Shown here piece after piece: positions 56,692-64,000 of a stretch of DNA of 64,000 nt (the stretch's first letter is position 1; each line of letters opens with the position of its first letter). The DNA lies in assembly GCA_022836615.1 (NCBI GenBank), contig MU405295.1, forward strand, positions 104,099 to 168,098, in the 5' to 3' direction. The position numbers and the translations under genes are program-made. This stretch comes from Annulohypoxylon bovei var. microspora (lineage: Eukaryota > Ascomycota > Sordariomycetes > Xylariales > Hypoxylaceae). Under the pieces are notes generated by a model. The model had not been told where the DNA came from. It made no database searches and saw only the letters and a program-made list of their open reading frames with translations.

Positions 56692-58687
56692 CTAGCAGAA
56701 AAACCTATACACCCTCTTCCACCTAGGCCAACCCCTGCGCTCCTCGGCCTCCTGTGAGAGCAGGATCGGCAGGTTGAAATCTCTGCGTCCGGTGTCGATG
56801 TCCATGTCGGCGGTCTTGATGAAGCTAGTGCGAGCCCAGAGGCGGTGGGCGACGAAGAAGACGACGACGACGGGGGCGGCCATGTACTGCAGGAAGAAGT
56901 TCTTGGCCAGCTCGCTAGGCGACTGCTCGTCCCAGCTCACCGGCCACGCGCCGACCCAGAACTGCGCTATCAGCACCAGGACGTTGAAGAAGAAGCCCAG
57001 GTAAGAGCCGAACACGCCGCACTGGGACTTGAATGCCAGCTCGCGTAGGCTGTGGCCCTTCTGCGTCCAGGCTCGTCGGAACCGGATGTGGGCTAGGCAG
57101 ATAGACGCCCAGGTGAAGATGGACGATAGCCCGGATATGGCGACGAGCCAGTCCAGCACGACACCCTGCTCCTTAAGGTCGGCGAGGTATGCGAGGAGGC
57201 CCATGGACGACGCGATCATGATGGAAACTAGAGGCCGGCCCCGACGATCGACGTAGGATAATATCCTTGGTGCTTGATTCTGATCAGCTAAGGCGGCGAG
57301 AGTTCGCGAGGAACCGAAGACGGAGGAATTTCCAACAGATAGAACGGCGATCAAGATAACGACGTTCATCACCGATGGCAGGACATCGATACCTGCATTC
57401 TCGATGGCGATGACGAAGGGAGACGCGGCTGCGGACGCTGATCCTGGAATGAGTAGACGTGGGTCATCATACGGCACAAGCAACCCGATCAAAAATAGGG
57501 CTACGATGTAGAATAAAGTTATTCGCCAAAACACCTGCTTGATAGCTGTAGGGAGGGATTTGCGTGGGTTCGCCGTCTCAGCTGCGGCGAGCCCGACTAG
57601 CTCCGTCCCGGCAAAAGCAAAAGCTGCAGTGACAAAGACACTGCAGAGACCTTTGAAGCCGTTGTGAAAAGCGCCCGGATCCCGCCAATATAAAACCCCT
57701 ATATATCCGCCGCCCGGTACACCTCCAATGTTCAAGACAATTCCTAGCAAGCTTAAAGAATGAAGGTTGAAAATCAGCGTCCAGCCCTCTTAGGCAGATG
57801 AATGGCAGAGGGGGGGTTTCTTACATGAATCCAATAACTGCGATAACCTTGATAATGGCGAAGACGAACTCGGCCTCACCATAGCCCTTGACGCCAAATA
57901 GATTAATCGCGACAACGGCGATCAAGAATATAGTAACAAAGATTGCTTTATTTAGATCAGGGTTCCAATATGTTATAGTAACAGAGGCCGCGATGATTTC
58001 GAGGGGTAGCGCGACTAGCCATTGTAAAGCGTAACTAGCAAATGGTGTAAGTCGCTTCTAGGTCATGACAGGGGTGGAAAACAGACAAGGCCAAAGGGGA
58101 AAAGATACATACTTCCAGCCCATGGCAAAGCCCCAAGAAGGATCCAAAAAGCGCGTGGAATAGGCGGAGAAGGACCCTGCAACCGGGAAGCAGACAGCAA
58201 GTTCTCCGAGCGCCTGGACAGTGCAATATAACATGCATCCTATAAAGAGATAGGCGACAAGTAACGAAGCCGGACCTCCAACTTCGAGAGCGCGACCCGA
58301 GGCGACGAATAATCCGGTACCTATGGAACCGCCTATGGCTATCATCTGCAGATGGCGGCCTTTCAGCTTCCTCGCGAGATGCGACTGCGCCGTCTGCAAA
58401 TTGGCTAGGCGCACATCGTAAGAGTGTGACCGCGGCGACCCGCTGCTGCCCAGTATAGGCCGGTGCAGTTGGGCGACTTCAGCGGCGTGGATCTCGTCCA
58501 GAGGGTCTTCCGGCGTGATGCGCTGGTTGGGATCTCGTCGGAAACTGTCGACCAAACGATCAAAGAATCGCGGCGGCGATGTCTCTTCGTACAAGGGCTC
58601 GCGCATCGTGTAACTGCTCCCTTGCGCAAGAGAGTCCTCCTTGATGGGAAATATGTTCATCTCGATGTCGTGATTAGACGGCGGCAT
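56692..58687 (-). CDS. Amino-acid permease (YAT/AAP family, APC superfamily)
   Basis: Three exons, 58687-58113, 58034-57825 and 57751-56692, sum to 1845 nt (614 aa). A ~110-residue cytosolic N-terminus precedes the transport core. The core begins with the signature RKLKGRHLQMIAIGGSIGTGLF in TM1 and continues with twelve predicted membrane segments. Family blocks include YCTVQALGELAVCFPVAGSF, FAFAGTELVGLAAAE (TM6 region) and SVGNSSVFGSSRTLAALADQ. The C-terminal tail TGRRDFNLPILLSQEAEER resembles that of fungal general amino-acid permeases such as Gap1. It should be a plasma-membrane proton symporter for amino acids; substrate range cannot be set. Introns are 78 and 73 nt. Confidence 0.93.
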
Positions 58688-59568
58688 GGTGTGCGCATTG
58701 CGAATCCGCCGCTAGGGCGGGACCAGTGCCTATTTGGCAATCGGAAAAGAGAAATAGAACGACAAGAGTTAGACTACGAGTTATTATACAATATAGCTAA
58801 TACCTTGCGATCGATTGAGAGAATCTGGATGTTAATAATGTGAAGAGAGTCTGGAGAGAAAGTGGTCTGTAGAGAGTCGCGGGGGGGTTTGGTTCAATTC
58901 AAGGATGTAGATAAAGGGTCTAGAGCCTGGTACCTATCTGGTATGTACTATCTACTAGGTGGTACTACATATCTGTAGTAAGGTGTGGATAGGTACCTAG
59001 TAGCAGGAGGCACCGTGAACACACGCAGCACACGTACATAACTTACCTAATTCCAGGAACCTGGCTTATCGGCAACCTTCAACGCCAGCTAAACCACCTC
59101 AGGTAGGTACTACCTCATGTAAGTATAGTAAGTGGGATGTGACGTGTGGGATAGATAACGTGCATGAACCACTTTTAATGGATCGAATCTGGCTACACCT
59201 GCTACATCATGTACCTAGATCTACACGTACATAATGAATGGGTCTTCTAAATTCTAATATCCACCCAGTCACCTAGACATACAGTACATACATATCAATC
59301 TAGAATTCGGAAATCACGACGATATCAAGTCACTGTAACTGTATCTGGCAAGACCAGATGTAACGACAAAATTTATACATAATTTTCTATTGTGCCATAT
59401 ATACCATGTGGTAAACCAACACAGACCGAAAAGGTCAAGCAAAACACATTCCTTCCCCCAGGAGTTACGATACGCCAACAATGCTCCTAAAAGTAGGTAC
59501 CCAGGACCTAGGTACTAGGTAGTAGGAAGAGATGATATATGCAATGCACATGCTCAATATCTCGCGAC
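58688..59568. other. Intergenic between permease 5' end and mannosidase 3' end
   Basis: Contains the permease promoter. Many TACCTA/TAGGTA motifs occur at 58925-59010 and 59495-59525. No gene is supported. Confidence 0.4.
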
Positions 59569-61857
59569 TCATTTGATTATTTTTCCATCCGAATCCCTAG
59601 GTTTCCGCTTCCAGCCCGTCGAGAAGAGTTGACCCATGTCAAAGCGCGGAAAAGGGTGTGCCTCGGTATTGATGACAACCTTATCCAACGGAAGGAGATC
59701 GTCTGGCGAGAACAAGAGGTAGAAATATTTCAATGTTTCCGCCTGAAGACATTGGGTTAGCAAATGTAAATATAAATGTAATACTTAAATAGAAAAGGGG
59801 GAGGGGTTGGTAGAACATACTAGCCAAAAGCTCTCCATGTTATCTCGCATCACAGGGGGGACCTTGTTTGCGTTCGAGAGGCTCGAGAACCCACCACCGT
59901 CTTGGACAGCGGTGTGATTCATGAACGACTTGAACATCTCCCAGCCCCATTCTCGGTATTTTACATCACCTGTGATCCTCCACATGTAGAAGAGACTTTC
60001 TACAGTCTCCGGCCGCTGCAGATTGTGAGTATCCATGGAGTGGACTGTGAAGTCCTTCCGCCATTCCGCCTCAGGATCCTCGTCAAATTTAGCCGGCGGG
60101 TTGTGAGGAGCGGATTCGGGAAGAGGGGGATTGGCGATGTTAAAGTATGTGATCTCGGCTGCGAGGCCAGTAGCCATCCATTTGTACATGCCCCAGCACG
60201 TTTGCATCAACTCCCTGGCTAATTGCATGTCGGCCTCGTTCTTCTGGGTCCACGTTGACTGCTTCTTAGCTTCTGCCTCCGTCAACCCACCCGTTGCACC
60301 AAGAGCAATAGTGCCTGGCATGAAACAAACCAAGTGATCCATCTTGGGTGACAAAGAATTCGTTAGACCATCGGGTCGTTCACCGATTATCGTGAATCCA
60401 GAGGGCTCCGTATAGGTAACGAGATGCTTGCGGACTCCTTGTAAAGACTCGTCCCACATCTCTTGATATACTGACTCCTGCTTATTTGTTTGCAAGTATT
60501 GCTTGATAAGGTACTCATAATAGGAGTCCCCTCGGCTTCCCAGTCGAATGTTGTGACCTCTAAAAGTGCCGTCATGAGCATAGATATAGATAGGCACCAG
60601 GCCGTCTTCGACCCCATTATTGTCAACGACTTCCATCACCTTCTCGGCCTTGTCCCAGAAATACTTCTCGCCAGTCAATTTAGCAAGGTATTTGAACTCG
60701 AGTTGCAAGGTGGTCGTCTCGGCAGTAGATGAAGCACCACCTTCGTCGTGAGCCGGTAAACCTTCGTATTTGCCAATGTTCACGCTCGCGTAAGGAACAC
60801 CCGAAGGGGAATCAAAGGCGGCCACAAGTCGATCGGCGAGGTCCTTTGCCTTCTCGAGATAGAGATCTTCTCCGGGCGCACCTGGATCATCCTCGGCCAG
60901 CGGCGCCAGCTCGGGGAACTCGTTAGAGAGATAATGAGCGGAGAGGAGGCCGCCCAGCATACGAATTGTCGTTTCGAAAGTGCTAACATCTTGATCTTGA
61001 TCATATGATAAGGTCGAGATCCACTGCCTCGCATGGGAGACTCGGGAAGTAAGATTCATCAAGATCATAGTGTCTAGCGCATCCACAATAATCCAGCCCA
61101 TTCCTTGCGGAGCCATCTGCTCACCTTTCTTGGATATTGGATGAAACGAATCATAGCCTAGAGACAGAGTTAGCACATGCTGCCATAGACTGCAGCTAAC
61201 AACTCAAAAATCAAGTCCCTTACCCCAAGCATATCGTTCGTAGGCATCCCAACTCAAGGAAAAGGCCTCTACGACGCGCTCCCTCCTCTTGGGCCAGTCG
61301 GCGGTCTTTTCTGATTCGGAACCAGAGGTAATCCAAGACCATATAGGAGTTGAAGAGACGGCGGTGTCATGGTTGCGGCCGAATGCGCCGAAGTAATACA
61401 AAAGCGAGAGCAGTAGCAGGACAGAGCCAAGGACTCGCTTTCTCCGCCAGATAGGCCTGGCTCGCTGAGAAGGCGGGTAGGCATATGGTTTGTCCTTATA
61501 CATGGGGAGAGTATTCCGGTCATCAAATAGACTTCCAACCCGATCTTGTACGCCTCCAAGTATTCCTGAGTTTTTGTTTGTATGTGATGAAGCCTTTCCA
61601 CCTCGCGGAGTGATTGCTGCTGTGTTGCCCCAGACACGGTCCTCCATCATCCTCTGGGGATTTCCGAACGAGGGAACATTTTTGGGAACGGAAAATGACA
61701 TGTCAAAGTCGTCAACGGCTTGTTTGCTTTTCTCGATAGCATGGATACTGGCCTCGACGGCGCGTTCGGTTAAGTCGACAGCAGCACGAGATGCGGTAGT
61801 TCTAAGGATGGATAGAGCACTCTTTCGATGGATACCAAAAGGATCGCGTACGTTCAT
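59569..61857 (-). CDS. MNS1: Class I (GH47) mannosyl-oligosaccharide alpha-1,2-mannosidase
   Basis: Three exons, 61857-61224, 61157-59821 and 59742-59569, sum to 2145 nt (714 aa). It is a type II membrane protein: a cytosolic N-terminus of about 140 residues, a membrane anchor at about 142-160 (VLGSVLLLLSLLYYFGAFG), then the GH47 barrel. Family blocks are WDAYERYAWGYDSFHPIS, GWIIVDALDTM, STFETTIRMLGG (Glu273), RGDSYYEYLIKQY (Asp422) and RPETVESLFYMWR (Glu595). The three acids match the catalytic residues of the family. The calcium-binding Thr is in VINTEAHP near the C-terminus. Cys489 and Cys532 match the conserved disulfide. The enzyme trims alpha-1,2-mannose from N-glycans in ER/Golgi. The cytosolic N-terminus is longer than in yeast Mns1. 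Introns are 66 and 78 nt. Confidence 0.94.
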
Positions 61858-62334
61858 GGAGCAAGAAGGCGTAGAATTGACAAAGAACCACCATTAGGAG
61901 CTATTTGTTATATCGGTTTTCTCGGGTAAGATTCGTATAAGATACGACCAGGTATTCGCTGAATGCTGCAGTACTCGGGGAATTTAAAGACACGAGAATG
62001 ATTAAAGAATCATCTCTGTTTTTTATTATTTGCCTCCTCTGTCTCTCTCTCTCTCTCTCCGTGCTGCCCCTTGAAATGCTTCTTTAGAAGAGTTTCCTAG
62101 TCAGCTTTTGATTTAGAAGAAGAAAGAGAGAGTAACCTACTTAGTTAGGTACCTAGTATATCAAATAGGTATCGAATAGGTGTTCATATGCGTATGCAAG
62201 TACCGATTGAGGACACTCGGCTAATTCTACAACGTGTACCGACTTCTACTTGTAGTAAAATGCAGGGATTCGTATTGAATCTTCTACTGCCGCTTATCCG
62301 ATAAGTACTTTAATTAGTGACTTTTTAACTTTAC
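61858..62334. promoter_or_regulatory. Mannosidase promoter region with CT microsatellite
   Basis: Upstream flank of the mannosidase gene. A CT dinucleotide tract lies at 62042-62060. No gene is supported. Confidence 0.45.
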
Positions 62335-62990
62335 ATTAAGCGTTTATAATACGCTACCTATTATTTGTATACATAGTATACCTTAGCATTTTAAAAGGGT
62401 ATAATTTAACGATAATTTTTCCATTTAATAAAATTAAACGATATATATATAATTTAATAAAATAAATAATTATAAATTAAAACGTTTTAAATATAAATAA
62501 TTAAAAATTTAAACGATGTATTTTTTATTTAATATTAAAACGTTTAAATTTTATTTTACGTTTAATTTTTTTTAATCGTAAAGTTATAATTTTTATATTT
62601 TAAATAATAAATTTATTATTTAAATTAATTAAATAATTTATATTTTAAAAAAATTTAAATTTTAAATTATTTTTATAAATAAATTATATATATATAATTT
62701 AAAATTATAAACCATTTATTATATAAATCATTTAATTAATTAAACCATTTATTAATAATAAATAATAAATTTATAATACGAAAATTTAAACCGTTTAATT
62801 ATTAAATAATTTATTAATTAAATTATTTATTAAAAATAAATTATAATTTTATAATTTTAAAAAATAAGTAATTTAAAATTTAAATAATTCGATAAATTTA
62901 AACGATTTATTTAAAATGAATTAAAAAATCGTGGTTTAAAATATAAAATAAAAATTATTTATAATTTTAATAAAATTTAACCTTATGCCC
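62335..62990. repeat. Extremely AT-rich block
   Basis: About 650 bp made almost entirely of A and T, with whole 60-base lines lacking any G or C (62641-62700). A large share of the few remaining G/C bases are in CpG pairs (AACGTTTT, AAACGAT, TTCGAT, ACGTTTAA). There is no ORF. It resembles strongly RIP-mutated heterochromatic DNA in sequence, although no parent repeat is visible. Confidence 0.75.
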
Positions 62991-63478
62991 CGAATTTATG
63001 AGGGGTTGTTGTAGCGGGGTCAAATAAAATTAAATACCCAGGAAAATACCCAAGTAAATACATCAGTAAATACAAAGAAATTAATTCATTTCCTATTTGG
63101 GTAAGGCGCGGTACAGCCATTCCCACACAAATCCCCATACAAGTGGATGTACTCCCAGTTTCGAAGGCCCGTGCTTCAATCCACCCTCATCAGTTTCAGG
63201 TACGCTTTTCGATCAATTATATTGCAACGAATACAGCCTCGCAGGTATTGTAATTAATATAATTTAAAAGCGCATTCAAAGACCAATTGAACAAGTCCAG
63301 TTGCATTATCACAGGTTGAACGGTTCTCGAGGAATTGGTGGTTGAATTATAATGTGTGGATTTGACAACTGAAAAAACGGAATCAACTAAGCCACACTGA
63401 GCCGAGTCTAGCCCATATAGGTCTAGGGGCACTTACTGGTGTGGCTTAGTCATCTTTTTACAAGGTGTTTTTCAACCA
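62991..63478. other. Transition region right of the AT block
   Basis: No gene is supported. Short AATACCCA/AAATAC repeats occur at 63035-63075. A 12-bp inverted pair is found at 63388-63449. Confidence 0.4.
63388..63449. repeat. 12-bp inverted repeat pair
   Basis: ACTAAGCCACAC near 63388 and its exact complement GTGTGGCTTAGT near 63438 flank about 40 bases. This could be a hairpin or the abutting ends of short mobile elements. Confidence 0.7.
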
Positions 63479-63522
63479 CAGCTTTTCAACAGCTTTTCAA
63501 CAGCTTTTCAACAGCTTTTCAA
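63479..63522 (+). repeat. 11-bp tandem repeat (CAGCTTTTCAA)
   Basis: Four consecutive copies of CAGCTTTTCAA, preceded and followed by CAACCA variants. Confidence 0.9.
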
Positions 63523-63780
63523 CCAGTTGTTGCTCAACGACGAAAGGATCTTACATGATGCAACCGGATTCATTCGATTCGTCTAAGTAAGATTGATATA
63601 TTGGTATTTTCTCATATTTTATTACAGGCTAACTAAGGAAAGCTTGATCTATAAAAGGATGAACAATCAGGGGGCGAGGCAAAAAAAGGTAAAAATAAGC
63701 TTGCGGGGGACAGGCAATGCAAGGCTCTGATTGGCTGAAATCGAAGAAACGGGGGCAGCAGCCGCAACGGCAACAGCAAA

Positions 63781-63853
63781 CACAGCTGTAAACACAGCTG
63801 TAACCACAGCTGTAACCACAGCTGTAACCACAGCTTCAACCACAGCTTCAACC
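63781..63853 (+). repeat. 12-bp tandem repeat (CACAGCTGTAAC)
   Basis: Six copies. The first four carry CAGCTGTAA, the last two CAGCTTCAA, so the array drifts along its length. The antisense frame encodes a meaningless Leu/Trp-rich repeat. Confidence 0.9.
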
Positions 63854-63870
63854 ACTTAAAGGGTCAACAG

Positions 63871-64000
63871 GTCAGGTCAGGGACCTGATATCTTCAACAG
63901 GTCAGGTCAGGGACCTGATATCTTCAACAGGTCAGGTCAGGGACCTGATATCTTCAACAGGTCAGGTCAGGGACCTGATATCTTCAACAGGTCAGGTCAG
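63871..64000 (+). repeat. 30-bp tandem array, running off the window
   Basis: Four identical 30-bp units beginning GTCAGGTCAGGGACCTGATA and ending TCTTCAACAG, plus ten bases of a fifth cut by the window edge. Each unit contains the small inverted pair AGGTC-AGG-GACCT and a GATATC palindrome. There are no unique spacers, so it is a satellite-type array and not a CRISPR. Confidence 0.95.

Noticed and set aside
63633..63855. Leu/Trp- or Val/Ala-repeat open frames on the minus strand
   Set aside because: They are translations of the 12-bp tandem array.
63871..64000. Possible CRISPR-like array
   Set aside because: Units are contiguous 30-bp copies without unique spacers, in a eukaryotic genome.
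1..64000. Secondary-metabolite or defence gene cluster
   Set aside because: No PKS, NRPS, terpene synthase, P450, HET or NLR-type gene is visible. The isolated aminomutase has no metabolic neighbours.

Overview
The window is nuclear DNA of a filamentous ascomycete (Pezizomycotina, most likely a Sordariomycete; Xylariales is only a guess). Three things support this: many 50-80 nt GT-AG introns with CTAAC/CTGAC-type branch sites, typical fungal gene families (CFEM surface protein, CorA-like membrane protein, two-domain Vps10, class I mannosidase, YAT-type permease, MSH5), and repeats whose copies differ mainly by C/T and G/A transitions, the footprint expected of RIP. I rebuilt the exon structures by hand; for every multi-exon gene the summed exons are an exact multiple of three and end in a stop.

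Layout. 0.6-12 kb is gene-dense: CorA-like protein (-), GNAT acetyltransferase (+), CFEM/GPI protein (+), MSH5 (-), EMC5 (-) and a HAD hydrolase (+) sharing a divergent promoter. 14.8-24.8 kb holds a Cys-rich GPI protein (+), methylthioribulose-1-phosphate dehydratase (-), calnexin (+), a divergent pair of unrecognised basic Cys-containing proteins (20.6-23.5 kb) and an Mpo1-like dioxygenase (-). From 25 to 46 kb the window is sparse: a GNAT relic, RPB7, a low-complexity hypothetical protein, a sequence gap flanked by an apparent assembly duplication (35.5-35.9 kb), an isolated lysine 2,3-aminomutase-like gene and a conserved disordered protein. 46-51 kb is VPS10. A 949-bp fold-back element lies at 52.2-53.1 kb. 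54-62 kb carries an NTF2-like protein with repeated aromatic-acidic motifs, an amino-acid permease and an ER-type alpha-1,2-mannosidase. The right end (62.3-64.0 kb) is a very AT-rich block followed by several short tandem arrays that run off the window.

Functionally this is mainly a housekeeping region with a secretory-pathway flavour (EMC5, calnexin, Mpo1-like, Vps10, mannosidase I, two GPI-type surface proteins). I see no secondary-metabolite cluster, CRISPR, tRNA or rRNA. The items most worth a second look are the mitochondrial-looking lysine 2,3-aminomutase in a gene desert, the near-palindromic fold-back element, the repeat-dense right end, the divergent hypothetical pair and the NTF2-like protein with its repeated W/F-acidic motif.
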